64,000 nucleotides of DNA from Vibrio rotiferianus CAIM 577 = LMG 21460 (lineage in GTDB: Bacteria > Pseudomonadota > Gammaproteobacteria > Enterobacterales > Vibrionaceae). Of the stretch, positions 45,285-54,119 are shown piece by piece. The position numbers and the translations under genes were made by a program. The DNA is taken from positions 124,001 to 188,000 of the forward strand of contig NZ_APHW01000103.1 in the NCBI RefSeq assembly GCF_002741985.1, read 5' to 3'. The notes beneath the pieces are model-generated. The model saw only the letters and a list, made by a program, of their open reading frames with translations, made no database searches and was not told the DNA's origin. Position 1 is the first letter of the stretch. Every line of letters begins with the position of its first letter.

Positions 45285-46040
45285 ATGATGGAATTTAAGG
45301 TTGATACCCACACGCATACGTACGCTAGCGGCCACGCTTATAGTACGTTGATTGAAAACGCGAAGTCGGCACAAGAGAACGGGCTTGATATGTTCTGTAC
45401 GACCGATCACGCTGAATCCATGCCGGGTGCGCCTCATTACTGGTTTTTCTCTAACCAGAAAATTCTGCCTCGTTTTCTTGAAGGGGTTGCTATCATCCGT
45501 GGGGTTGAATCTAACATCCTTAATACGGAAGGTGAAATTGATATTCCACCGAGTGTCGATCGCAATCTAGATTGGGTTATCGCAAGCTTTCATGAGCCTG
45601 TGTTCCACCCTGCTAATAAGGCTACACACACTGAAGCGCTTTTGAATATCATCAAAAATGGTCGCGTTGATGCCCTCGGTCATCTGGGGAACCCAAACTT
45701 TGACTTCGACTTCGAAGCGGTCTTGAAGTGCGCGAAAGAGCACAACGTCGCGATTGAAATCAACAACACCACACTGAAAGGCAATAGCCGTGTTGGCAGT
45801 GTGGACCGTTGCCACGAGATTGCGCAAATCGGTAAAGAGTTGGGTGTGTTTTTTACTACTGGCAGCGACGCACACTTCTGTCATGACGTGGGTAACCTGA
45901 GCTTAGTAGGTGATTTAATGGATAGAGTCGGCATCGACAGCAGCAAGGTTATCACTCACTCAGCACAACAATTTTTATCCTTCCTAGAGCTGCGTGGTCG
46001 CAAGCCAATTGCAGAGTATGACGAGATTCGCAACGCATAA
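45285..46040 (+). CDS. PHP-family phosphatase, YcdX-like
   Basis: A metal-dependent phosphatase of the PHP superfamily, about 250 residues. The YcdX-type N-terminus is clear (VDTHTHTYASGHAYSTL, then TDHAESMPGAPHYWF), with further metal ligands in SFHEPVFHP, GHLGNPNFDF and TGSDAHFCHDVG. E. coli YcdX binds three zinc ions and is linked to swarming; the role here is inferred from the family. ATG at 45285 or 45288; AAGAGAG lies upstream. Confidence 0.87.
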   Translation: MMEFKVDTHTHTYASGHAYSTLIENAKSAQENGLDMFCTTDHAESMPGAPHYWFFSNQKILPRFLEGVAIIRGVESNILNTEGEIDIPPSVDRNLDWVIASFHEPVFHPANKATHTEALLNIIKNGRVDALGHLGNPNFDFDFEAVLKCAKEHNVAIEINNTTLKGNSRVGSVDRCHEIAQIGKELGVFFTTGSDAHFCHDVGNLSLVGDLMDRVGIDSSKVITHSAQQFLSFLELRGRKPIAEYDEIRNA

Positions 46041-46140
46041 ACTTGATTACATTTTTGGTTATGCAAGTGTTAAGGGATTGCTTTACACTGCTCGCATTAA
46101 AAAGCCGACTCAGAATTCGGTATTCAATGGAGAAGTGAAG

Positions 46141-46530
46141 ATGTTACGTCCTTTAGTATTGGGGTGTGTTATTGCGTTGGGCTCAACATACGCAATGGCA
46201 GAAGCCGTCGATTTAAAACAAAACATGAAGCAGATGAAGATGGATTTCAAACAGGCGGCAGAAGCGTCTGATGTAGAAACCATGAAATCTGCCATTGATA
46301 GCTTACAAGCGATCGTCGAGCAATCTAAGCGCGGTAACTACCCGCCAGAGAAGTTCGATCTCTATCTAGAAGGCTTCAATAAGTTGACGGTAACGCTAGA
46401 CAAGATTGAAGCAGATCTTGATGCGGGCAAGCTACAAGAAGCGCAAGATCAACTGCGTGAAATCGATAGCCTACGTGAAGAGTATCACGACAAGCGTAAC
46501 CCAAGCATTTGGAGCAAGCTGTTCGGCTAA
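46141..46530 (+). CDS. cybC: Cytochrome b562 (periplasmic)
   Basis: A small periplasmic haem protein, 129 residues, four-helix bundle. The signal peptide is MLRPLVLGCVIALGSTYAMA. The haem ligands are recognisable by alignment: Met in DLKQNMKQMKM near the mature N-terminus and His in LREEYHDKRNP near the end. Length and both ligand sites match the CybC family. The frame opens upstream at 45994, but that part overlaps the previous gene and has no signal sequence; the ATG at 46141 has GGAGAAG before it. Confidence 0.85.
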   Translation: MLRPLVLGCVIALGSTYAMAEAVDLKQNMKQMKMDFKQAAEASDVETMKSAIDSLQAIVEQSKRGNYPPEKFDLYLEGFNKLTVTLDKIEADLDAGKLQEAQDQLREIDSLREEYHDKRNPSIWSKLFG

Positions 46531-46564
46531 TCGCTCACTGAGTTACTTGAAGGAATACGATATC

Positions 46565-46591
46565 AGCCTGCCACTTCGGCGGGCTTTTTTC
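46565..46591 (+). terminator. Rho-independent terminator
   Basis: AGCCTGCC (46565-46572), loop ACTTC, GGCGGGCT (46578-46585) with one G-T pair, then TTTTTT. It ends the cytochrome b562 gene. Confidence 0.82.
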
Positions 46592-46718
46592 TGCCTTTGC
46601 CCCTTTATCTCTATTTGATTCACTATCTCTAAGATTCTGCCGCGAAATACGACCTGAGCTTATCTCTTAGCCAAATATTTGCAGGGCTGTGTTTCATTCG
46701 GTTATGTGCAAGCAGTCG

Positions 46719-47245
46719 CTATTTGATAGGTATATTGGTGAAAGGCGCATCCAGTACTTGTAAGTCCAGCCGTTCGGCAAATTGATTGGCGATACTTTTG
46801 ACGGTTGCCGCTAAGCAATCACTGTTCGAGATCATCGTCATCTGCGACACCAAAGAGTCACATTCTGCTGCGACTTTACGCTCTTCTATCGACTCCTCGG
46901 TAAACAAGTCCGCGAGATAGGCGTCTTCGCGACGAAGTTTTAGTGTAACGTGCTTTTCGCGATAGAACTGCTCAAGTGACAGCGTTTGCTGAATCCTTGG
47001 GTGACCTTTTCTGGAAATCAGACAGATCTCATCATTTAAAAAGAATTCAGAGAAAAAGGAAGGAGCAGAGTAATGAGCGAAATCGATCGCCAAGTCTGCC
47101 TTTTGTTGATTGAGGTTATTGATCAGCTTTGTTTCACTGGACAGCGTCGGGTGCAATTCTATCTCAACGTTACCGAGCGTGTTATCTGCTTCAATCTTAG
47201 GAAGTAGCATTAACATCACTGGCTCGGAGGTATAAACCACAATGG
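46719..47245 (-). pseudogene. 5'-truncated LysR-family regulator (C-terminal remnant)
   Basis: This is the C-terminal substrate-binding part of a LysR regulator (VVYTSEPVMLMLLPKIEADN, then LNQQKADLAIDFAHYSAPSF, LNDEICLISRKGHPRIQQTL). The winged-helix DNA-binding N-terminus is absent. The open frame continues to 47387, but its first 45 residues are only antisense to the plus-strand SCP2-like fragment and not LysR-like. The break near 47240 coincides with the start of the alkylsulfatase remnant, so both genes lost their 5' ends in one deletion. Confidence 0.8.
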
Positions 47246-47463
47246 CGAACATCCAAGTAGATGAACTGCCAACTACAGATGTCACGTTGCAAATCAGCAA
47301 AGCGGATATGACGGCGATGGTACTCGGGCAAGCAACGCTTGATGACCTATTGAAGTCTGGTGAGGCGAAGTTAACAGGCAATGCCAAACTTGTTACTCAA
47401 CTCGTGAGCACATTAGATGACTTTGATGGGATGTTTGAAATCCTACCAATGCCTGCGAATTAA
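47242..47463 (+). pseudogene. Alkylsulfatase C-terminal (SCP2-like) remnant
   Basis: The 73 residues match the extreme C-terminal sterol-carrier-like domain of alkyl sulfatases (SdsA/YjcS type): VTLQISKADMTAMVLGQATL, DDLLKSGEAKLTGNAKLVTQ, LVSTLDDFDGMFEIL. The metallo-beta-lactamase and dimerisation domains are absent. The ATG at 47242 is probably an internal methionine of the original gene. It lies head to head with the LysR remnant and ends in a strong terminator. Confidence 0.78.
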
Positions 47464-47483
47464 GTAATTGATCTTAGACTAAC

Positions 47484-47516
47484 AAAGCCTCGGTGTTTTC
47501 CACTGAGGCTTTTTGG
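47484..47516 (+). terminator. Rho-independent terminator
   Basis: AAAGCCTCGGTG (47484-47495), loop TTTTC, CACTGAGGCTTT (47501-47512) with one G-T pair, then TT. It ends the alkylsulfatase remnant. Confidence 0.82.
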
Positions 47517-47633
47517 TTTCTATTCCATAATTATTTGCATGAAAACCTGTGAAGTAGCGTTCACTTATTGATCCTCTTTTTGAGCTAACAATCAGAATTG
47601 GTTACGCTGTGTGAAATTTGTTAAGTCACCGTT

Positions 47634-47999
47634 ATGCGTAGATTGATTCCTTTTTATCGCTCCATGCTAGTTACTAGTGCTCTAAGTTGGGTGCTAGTGA
47701 CGCTGATGCCTGTTATCAATGCTCATGGTAACAGCATGGGCGTGTGGGCGACGCTATGTACGCTTAACGGTTTTGAATTGGTTCAGATAGAAGAGGGCGA
47801 CAACTCTGTCAGCCATAAAGGCAAGCCTTGTCCTTTTAGCCATTTCTCGACTTTTCATCACGATACACTTCCAACGACACCGATACTTTCACGACTGAGC
47901 TCGGTGATTTCTGACAGTTACACTTATTTGGCTCTAAGTGTGCGATTTGAAACGCCAGTTCCTCGCGCGCCACCGAAGTTAGTTCTGATAAACCTCTAA
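47634..47999 (+). CDS. DUF2946 protein
   Basis: A 121-residue protein with an N-terminal membrane segment or signal (about 10-28) and the DUF2946 pattern: ATLCTLNGFELVQIE, KGKPCPFSHFST and the near-terminal RAPPKL. Two Cys (WATLC, KPCPF) and His residues suggest copper or metal handling, which has been proposed for the family from its neighbours; nothing here tests this. Its last 21 bases overlap the end of the convergent VOC gene. Confidence 0.72.
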   Translation: MRRLIPFYRSMLVTSALSWVLVTLMPVINAHGNSMGVWATLCTLNGFELVQIEEGDNSVSHKGKPCPFSHFSTFHHDTLPTTPILSRLSSVISDSYTYLALSVRFETPVPRAPPKLVLINL

Positions 48000-48362
48000 A
48001 GGTAATCCATCTGGATCTTGGAAGAAGGTAAATGCTTTGCCTGTGAACTCGTCAATCCGAATTGGCTCAACTTCAACGTCATTCGATTCGAGGTAGGCTT
48101 TTGCTTGCTCAACATCATCAACCAAAAACGCGAGGTGTCTCAACCCTTGTGCTTCGGGAAAGCTTGGTCTTTTAGGTGCGCCCGGAAAGCTAAACAGCTC
48201 AACTTGGCTTCCATCAGGCAGAGCAAGGTCAAGCTTGTACGAGTCTCTGGCTTCACGATAATTTTCAGCAATGACTTTTAGCCCCAAGACTTGGGAGTAA
48301 AAGTGTTTTGATGTTGGGTAATCACTGCAAATGATTGCGACGTGGTGAATGGCATTAAACAT
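47979..48362 (-). CDS. VOC-family protein (YaeR-like glyoxalase fold)
   Basis: A 127-residue vicinal-oxygen-chelate protein. Metal-ligand pattern: HHVAIICSDYPTSKHFYSQV at the N-terminus, VELFSFPGAPKRPSFPEAQG in the middle, LRHLAFLVDD and FFQDPDGLPLEVYQ at the end, which is the YaeR/GloA2-like layout (His, Glu, His, Glu). Reaction unknown. It starts two bases after the LysR stop, so it is in one operon with it. Confidence 0.85.
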   Translation of the reverse strand: MFNAIHHVAIICSDYPTSKHFYSQVLGLKVIAENYREARDSYKLDLALPDGSQVELFSFPGAPKRPSFPEAQGLRHLAFLVDDVEQAKAYLESNDVEVEPIRIDEFTGKAFTFFQDPDGLPLEVYQN

Positions 48363-48364
48363 AG

Positions 48365-49303
48365 TTAGTCTCTACAAACATGGTTAGCCTCTCCGGTGAC
48401 TAGGTGCTCCTTAACGAAGTCAATAAACACGCGCAGGCGAGCAGGCATGTATTTGGTTTGTGCATACTGCATCGCGATAGCGCCGTGGTAGTTACTTTTG
48501 ATCATCCAATCAGACAGAACTTCCACCACTTCTCCTCGTTCTAACGCGTCTTTAATCACGAAGTCGTGGAAGATCCCAATTCCCAAGCCAGACTTAACCC
48601 CGTTCAAGCGCATTTGAGAGTGGTTAACGGCGTAGCGTCCACTCACGGCAATAGAGTGGAAAGCTTCTTCTTTAAAGAAAGACCAGATGTTGTCTTTGTC
48701 GTTCTCAGCAAGATAAATACAATCGTGCTGCTCAAGTTCAGTCGGATGCTCTGGTATACCGTGTTTGGCAAGGTAATCTGGAGAGGCGCACAAAACAAGA
48801 TTGGTCTTGCTGATCTCTTTGAGTACCAGATTCTCATCAGGTTTGTCGGTGAGCTTAAATGCTACGTCGATACCTTGGCGAAAAAGATCAATCTCACCAT
48901 CAGCGGCACGCAGCTTAAGCTGTATATTTGGGTAGCGATCTAGGAATGGCAACACAAATGGTTGAAGCACCGAGTTAAGAAACGCTTCGGGTGCAGCCAC
49001 TGTGAGTGCACCCGTGGGCTCGGCATGATCTTCCGCCGATAATTCAACCGCTTGCTGCGCCGCATTCACCATGGCGATGCTTTGGTCGTAAACCTTTTGC
49101 CCGGCTTGAGTGATGATCAACTTGCGAGTCGTTCGCTCGAACAGTTTCACTGAGAGGGCTTGCTCTAACCGTGTGATCAACTTACTTAAAGCTGATGGCG
49201 TCACGCCGAGCTGTTTGGCTGCAGCGGTAAAACTGCCCTCGTTTACCACTAAGATAAACGAAGCAAGATCAGGAAGTAGGGCAATGAGTTTTGGGTTAAC
49301 CAT
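48365..49303 (-). CDS. LysR-family transcriptional regulator
   Basis: A full-length LysR regulator of 312 residues. The winged helix is at about 12-70 (EGSFTAAAKQLGVTPSALSK, LITRLEQALSVKLFERTTRK) and the substrate domain follows (PTGALTVAAPEAFLNSVLQP). It resembles the CrgA/DsdC-type subgroup that often controls nearby metabolic genes. Its stop lies two bases from the VOC gene, its only operon partner. Confidence 0.88.
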   Translation of the reverse strand: MVNPKLIALLPDLASFILVVNEGSFTAAAKQLGVTPSALSKLITRLEQALSVKLFERTTRKLIITQAGQKVYDQSIAMVNAAQQAVELSAEDHAEPTGALTVAAPEAFLNSVLQPFVLPFLDRYPNIQLKLRAADGEIDLFRQGIDVAFKLTDKPDENLVLKEISKTNLVLCASPDYLAKHGIPEHPTELEQHDCIYLAENDKDNIWSFFKEEAFHSIAVSGRYAVNHSQMRLNGVKSGLGIGIFHDFVIKDALERGEVVEVLSDWMIKSNYHGAIAMQYAQTKYMPARLRVFIDFVKEHLVTGEANHVCRD

Positions 49304-49380
49304 ATTTGTTCAGTTCTGCGCAGCGGAATAACGGTATTGTCTGGTACTGTTTTGTTCGGTTCAAGTGTCACTGTCTCGCT

Positions 49381-49854
49381 TTAGCGATATTTTGCTAAGA
49401 AGGCATTCAGGGCAGGCAAGCCAGATTCACCAATATGGTAGTGCTGCCAACAGTGATAAATAGCTGTTTCGTGGTCCGCAATCAACTCGATAGCTTCTCG
49501 CTCAGCGATTGAATACTGCTGTGAAGCTTTCACTTCTTCATGCCACGCTCGGTACTTCGTCTCATAAGGTTCTACCCACTTCAGCAGAGTTGCCACCAAC
49601 TCCAGCCTTGGCAACTCTATCCACTTGGTTGCGTCTGCCAAGCCTTTATCAAGCATCTCTTGGTGTCGGTTTTCGATATCCATGCCATTTGCCAGTAATA
49701 CAGGCTTGAGCTTTTCTGCGGTGAGCTCTTCTACTTCAATCAAGGTTTGCCACAGCGTTTGTTGTTCACCATGGGCGTAATGGTTCAAGTAGTGATTGAA
49801 AAAAGCGATGCCGTAGATTTCGCCGTAGTAAGCAGCCAGTACGTTATGAATCAT
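49381..49854 (-). CDS. Hypothetical helical protein, 157 aa
   Basis: A soluble, mostly helical protein rich in Glu, His and Trp (YGEIYGIAFFNHYLNHYAHG, ELIADHETAIYHCWQHYHIG). The spacing of Glu and His pairs (EIYG, NHY, EVEEL, DHE, CWQHYH) looks like a ferritin-like four-helix bundle, but I cannot name the family. No signal peptide. It is not in an obvious operon. Confidence 0.6.
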   Translation of the reverse strand: MIHNVLAAYYGEIYGIAFFNHYLNHYAHGEQQTLWQTLIEVEELTAEKLKPVLLANGMDIENRHQEMLDKGLADATKWIELPRLELVATLLKWVEPYETKYRAWHEEVKASQQYSIAEREAIELIADHETAIYHCWQHYHIGESGLPALNAFLAKYR

Positions 49855-50141
49855 GCTGAGAATCGTGATTTAAACAGGAAATACCGCATTGTAGGAGGGG
49901 AGCGTACGAAGTGTAAATAGCTGATTAATAGTAAAAATTGCTGCTGAAAAAAATCGAACAGAACTTGTGAGAATTTTATGAGAATTCGATGAAGTTGCTG
50001 ATAGATTTGCTCGTCATTCTTAGAGGCAAGAACGCAAAACGTTCGAAACGTAATGCTTAACCTACTCAAGTTACAAACAAAGAAGTAAAGCCGTAAACAT
50101 GGACTTGAGTAGTTCAACCCTCATTAAAGGATGGAATCACA

Positions 50142-50825
50142 ATGAAAAAACGTACCCAACTCGGACTCGTCATGACTTCAGTCGCTATGGCACTAGGCTC
50201 TGCATCAGTAAATGCAGCAGAACTGGAAATCACCGTGACTAACGCGACAAAAGGCATTTACTTTACGCCACTGATTGTCGCAGCGCATGGCTCTGATCTT
50301 AAGATGTTCAGAACCGGTGAAGTCGCTACCCCAGAGTTAGAAGCAATGGCGGAAGGTGGTGATATCTCGGGTCTTGCTAGTGTCATTGGTAATGCTGGTG
50401 GTGTTGTGGTTGAAAACCCGGCTGGTGGTATTTTGAATCCGGGTGTCGCAACCACCTTTACGATGAACAATGGTGATCATGGATACTTGTCTCTTAGTGC
50501 GATGCTTCTGCCAACCAATGATGGTTTCGTGGGGCTAGATAGCTGGAAAATCCCAACGGAAGCTGGCACATACCGAGCAACGCTAAGAAGTTATGATGCA
50601 GGTACAGAAGCCAATGATGAACTAAAAGCTAGCATGCCAAACCCACCTTTCATTACCTTTGGTACTGGCGGCACAGGCGTTGAAGCTGCAGTGACTAATG
50701 ACAAAGTTCACGTGCATCCGGGTAACCTTGGTGATAGCGATCCAACTGGCGGCATCAGTGACCTAGACAGCAGCAGCCATCGTTGGTTGAACCCAGTTGC
50801 AACCATCACAATTGTTGTGAAGTAA
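50142..50825 (+). CDS. Secreted spondin-domain protein
   Basis: A 227-residue protein with a signal peptide (about 1-26, MALGSASVNAA). The rest is a spondin N-like domain: ELEITVTNATKGIYFTPLIV, AHGSDLKMFRTGEVATPELE, AMAEGGDISGLASV, SAMLLPTNDGFVGLDSWKIP, DAGTEANDELKASMPNPP. Spondin domains occur in eukaryotic matrix proteins and in unstudied bacterial secreted proteins. AAGGA precedes the ATG. It is followed after 9 bases by a paralogous lipoprotein. Confidence 0.82.
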   Translation: MKKRTQLGLVMTSVAMALGSASVNAAELEITVTNATKGIYFTPLIVAAHGSDLKMFRTGEVATPELEAMAEGGDISGLASVIGNAGGVVVENPAGGILNPGVATTFTMNNGDHGYLSLSAMLLPTNDGFVGLDSWKIPTEAGTYRATLRSYDAGTEANDELKASMPNPPFITFGTGGTGVEAAVTNDKVHVHPGNLGDSDPTGGISDLDSSSHRWLNPVATITIVVK

Positions 50826-50834
50826 GGGGGATGT

Positions 50835-51530
50835 ATGAAATACAGAATCTTACTCGTAGCAGCTTCAGTCGGCTTACTCGCCGGTTGTCCAAGCGATGAT
50901 GATAACGATGTGGTGAAGTCATACCGTTACACGATTAACGTTGCAAACTTGACCGCGAATCAACCAATGTCGCCACTTGCGATTTTGGCTCACAATGACA
51001 AATACAAACTGTTTGAAATTGGCAAAAGCGCTTCTGTTGAACTTGAGCATCTTGCAGAAGGGGGCAGCAATGCCGAGCTGTTAGCGCTAAAGGATTCCAA
51101 TGACTATGTTTACCAAGCGTTGTCAGGTAACGGTTTAGTGCTTCCGGGTGGAAGTGATTCCGTAAGCTTTACAGTTGACCCACATAAAGCGGGCTACGTT
51201 TCAGTCGCTTCCATGTTTGTTAACACCAACGATGCGTTTGTTGGGGAAACGGGCCTATCGCTTAAATCATTGGCGGTGGGTGAAAGCTACGAAATGATCA
51301 TGAACGTCTGGGATTCCGGCACGGAATTGAATGATGAACTTGCGGCCACCATTCCGGGACCTGCAGGCGGTGGGGAAGGCTTTAATGCCGCTCGTAACGA
51401 CACAAATGACGTAGTGGCGTTTCACGCTGGAGTGGTAAGTAAAGATGATGGTTTAGCCAATTCTGCGCTTTCTGCGAACCATCGCTTCCTGAATCCTGGA
51501 GCGAAACTCACTATCACCCGAGTCGAGTAA
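50835..51530 (+). CDS. Spondin-domain lipoprotein
   Basis: A 231-residue paralogue of the preceding gene with a lipoprotein signal (lipobox LLAGC, Cys at residue 18) followed by an acidic linker (PSDDDNDV). The same spondin pattern occurs: YTINVANLTANQPMSPLAIL, EHLAEGGSNAELLALKD, SMFVNTNDAFVGETGLSLKS, DSGTELNDELAATIPGP. The pair therefore gives one free and one membrane-anchored form. Start has GGGGGA upstream. A nested hairpin and T run follow the stop. Confidence 0.82.
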   Translation: MKYRILLVAASVGLLAGCPSDDDNDVVKSYRYTINVANLTANQPMSPLAILAHNDKYKLFEIGKSASVELEHLAEGGSNAELLALKDSNDYVYQALSGNGLVLPGGSDSVSFTVDPHKAGYVSVASMFVNTNDAFVGETGLSLKSLAVGESYEMIMNVWDSGTELNDELAATIPGPAGGGEGFNAARNDTNDVVAFHAGVVSKDDGLANSALSANHRFLNPGAKLTITRVE

Positions 51531-51538
51531 TACAGGCA

Positions 51539-51610
51539 CCGATGACGTCTCCTTTCCAAAGCGTTTGTAGCCGAGCGCTTTAACCCTCATGGCGTCATCG
51601 GAACCTTTTT
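51539..51610 (+). terminator. Nested hairpin between spondin pair and two-component genes
   Basis: An outer stem, CCGATGACG (51539-51547) with CGTCATCGG (51593-51601), encloses an inner stem, AAAGCG (51558-51563) with CGCTTT (51576-51581); CTTTTT follows at 51605-51610. It works as a terminator or attenuator before the response regulator. Confidence 0.6.
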
Positions 51611-51675
51611 GAAAGAAATTTTGATTTGTTCCGGTCATGTGCAAAGTGAGGATTCTCAGACGCAGGGAAAGGACC

Positions 51676-52407
51676 ATGGAACAACAGGCAATCAATTTAG
51701 TCGCGAACATTTTGCTGGTAGAAGACGATGATGATTTGGCAGAACTGGTTCAAATGCATCTCAAGTTTCAAGGACACCAAGTGTCGCGGGCAACGAATGT
51801 CGCCGAAGCCAAAGCGCAATACCTACAACAACCTTTTGATTTGCTCATTCTTGACCGAGGTTTGCCAGACGGTGATGGTCTAGATATCTGCCATTATTTG
51901 CGTCAGCAACAAGATTGGATCCCTGTACTCATGCTGACGGCCAGAGATGGTGAGATGGATAAAGTGGATGGCTTGGAGGCGGGTGTGGATGACTACATTA
52001 CCAAGCCGTTTAGCGTATTAGAGTTTCAAGCTCGAGTACGTAATGTATTGCGACGGGTGAGTCAAACCGTTGAAGTACAAGTTGAAAGAAGCGAACTTGA
52101 AGACAGCATGGATTTTGGTCCGTTAAGAATTATTCCAGAATTGCATCAGGTATCCCTAAATGATAAGGACGTCACTCTTACCGCGACAGAGTTTACCCTA
52201 CTGCAGTTTCTCGCGACGCGCCCGGGTAGAGTCTACAGTAAAGATGAATTGCTCGACCATGTGTGGAACACCAGTCATTCTGGTTATCACCATACGGTGT
52301 GTAGCACCATCAATCGCCTACGCAGCAAGTTGTCTTTGTCTGACTCTGATCATCATTTTATCCAGACGGTATGGGGCGTGGGGTACAAGTTTCAACCACG
52401 ACAGTAG
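51676..52407 (+). CDS. OmpR-family response regulator
   Basis: A 243-residue response regulator. The receiver domain has the acidic pocket (VEDDDD, 15-20), phosphoacceptor Asp60 in LLILDRGLPDGDG, and Lys in ITKPF. The C-terminal winged helix DNA-binding domain is of OmpR/PhoB type (VTLTATEFTLLQFLATRPGR, HHTVCSTINRLRSKL). The frame opens at 51637, but the ATG at 51676 with GGGAAAGGA upstream gives the normal N-terminus. It pairs with the kinase 40 bases downstream. Confidence 0.92.
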   Translation: MEQQAINLVANILLVEDDDDLAELVQMHLKFQGHQVSRATNVAEAKAQYLQQPFDLLILDRGLPDGDGLDICHYLRQQQDWIPVLMLTARDGEMDKVDGLEAGVDDYITKPFSVLEFQARVRNVLRRVSQTVEVQVERSELEDSMDFGPLRIIPELHQVSLNDKDVTLTATEFTLLQFLATRPGRVYSKDELLDHVWNTSHSGYHHTVCSTINRLRSKLSLSDSDHHFIQTVWGVGYKFQPRQ

Positions 52408-52447
52408 TTTTACTACCCAAGTAATGACTGTTTAAGGAGGCGATAGG

Positions 52448-53826
52448 ATGAGCTTCAAATCTCGCTTAGTGGTGTTCACAAGTCTATGGTTTTGCTTAGC
52501 AGCGATCGTAATTGCGCTGACGTACAACTGGCAGAAAGAAAATATCGAGTTACGTACTAAGCAGAGTTTGCACAAAGAGTTGGCAAGCCACATGCGTGAT
52601 GATAATCCGTTAATGATAGGTACGGATTACAACCCAAAAGCGCTTAAGTCGATCTTTCATACCCTTATGTTGATTGGTCCGGATTTTGAAATCTACTTTC
52701 TTGATAGCCAAGGCAACATCACTACCCATGCAGCACCAGAAGGTGCAGAGATCATGGGTAAGGTGGATCTTAACCCAATTAAACGATTCTTGAATGATGA
52801 GCCATTCCCAATCTTAGGCGAAGATCCTCGTAATCGTGGCGAGCACAAAGTGTTTTCCGTAGCAGCGATTGAAGAACTCGGCTCAACCGTGGGTTATCTC
52901 TATGTAGTGATTGGCAGTACCAGACATGATGCGATTGCCAACGCCCAAGTAGACACACCTTATATTGCGCTCGCTGGGTTAGTTTTAGTGTCTATTTTAG
53001 GCTTTGCATTAGGGGCTTATGTGCTGGTGAAACGCAGTTTATTGAACCCGATTGAGCGTGTGACTAATCAGCTTCAACAGCAAGCAGAACATGATTTTCG
53101 TCTGCAGCCCGATTTTACCCGCCAAGTTCCAGAATTAGTACCGATAGCGAATTCCTATCAGATGATGGCGAAGCATATCCAGCAACAGTTTTTGCAGTTG
53201 GAGTATCAATCGTCTCATCGTCGTCAAAGCTTATTGCAGCTTAGTCATGATTTAAAAACGCCATTATCGAGCGTACTTGGTTATTTGGAAACGTGGCGTA
53301 TGCAGCACCCCGATTCTGATCCTTTGATTGACGTCGCTTTCCGAAATTGTGAGAAGCTGTCTACACAATTGCACTCTTTGTTGGACGTCGCTCGAAAAGA
53401 AGCGCCCATACCGAATTACGAATATCAACCAGTGGATCTTGGACCTTGATGGCAGAGTGCGCCGAGACGATGCAAAGCCAGTTTGCTCGCAAAGAAGTGC
53501 TGCTGAAAATAAACGTCGATAGCGACATTCAAACCGTGGGTGATAAAGGTCTTTTAGAGCGGTTGGTGTTTAACTTGCTTGAAAATGCGCTGCGTCACAG
53601 TCCAATAGGTTATGAAGTCTATTGCCAAGCGCATCTGAGTGAGGATAAATCGCGTATCCAATTCACCTTCGTCAATCATATCGAGAAAGAAGCGCAGGGC
53701 GGTTCTTTGGGGATAGGGACGAAGATTGTACAGTCGATACTCATGCTACATCACAGTTATCTAGAGACCAGCAGCACACCATCTCAGTACCAACAAAAAT
53801 TCGCCCTTCGAGCAATATCCAATTGA
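52448..53826 (+). pseudogene. Sensor histidine kinase, frameshifted after the dimerisation domain
   Basis: Two frames make one kinase. 52448-53449 holds a membrane segment (about 9-25), a periplasmic sensor region, a second segment (about 173-195), HAMP, and the H-box (LLQLSHDLKTPLSSVLGYLE), and ends DVARKEAPIPNYEYQPVDLG, P. 53446-53826 holds MAECAETMQSQFARKEVLL, the N-box LENALRHSP and the G-box GGSLGIGTKIVQSI. One base is missing near 53440-53445 (LGTL is expected). If real, the kinase lacks its ATP-binding domain and is inactive. It partners the response regulator. Confidence 0.85.
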
Positions 53827-54119
53827 TGTGAGAAGGCTCAAGCTTTTAGTTCTATATTTTTGAGTTCAACAGAGCTTTTCTCATATGACAAGGAGAGTAT
53901 TGTGTCTAACATCATGATTACATTAGGTAACTAAGTTTATGGTAAATTCGTTCCTCAGATTCATTAATGCTTTTCCACCTTGAGGGATAATCGTTTTTCC
54001 TTCCTTGAATTACACTACACTTAATTGAGAAGTAATCGCCCGTGACCCCCGTCACATAAAGGCTCAACCTTATTCTAATCGAGTAAAAACTCGACACTAT
54101 AAACAGGAAGGAATTGCGC

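Noticed and set aside
47246..47387. Upstream extension of the LysR remnant
   Set aside because: The residues are only antisense to the alkylsulfatase fragment and have no LysR or helix-turn-helix character.
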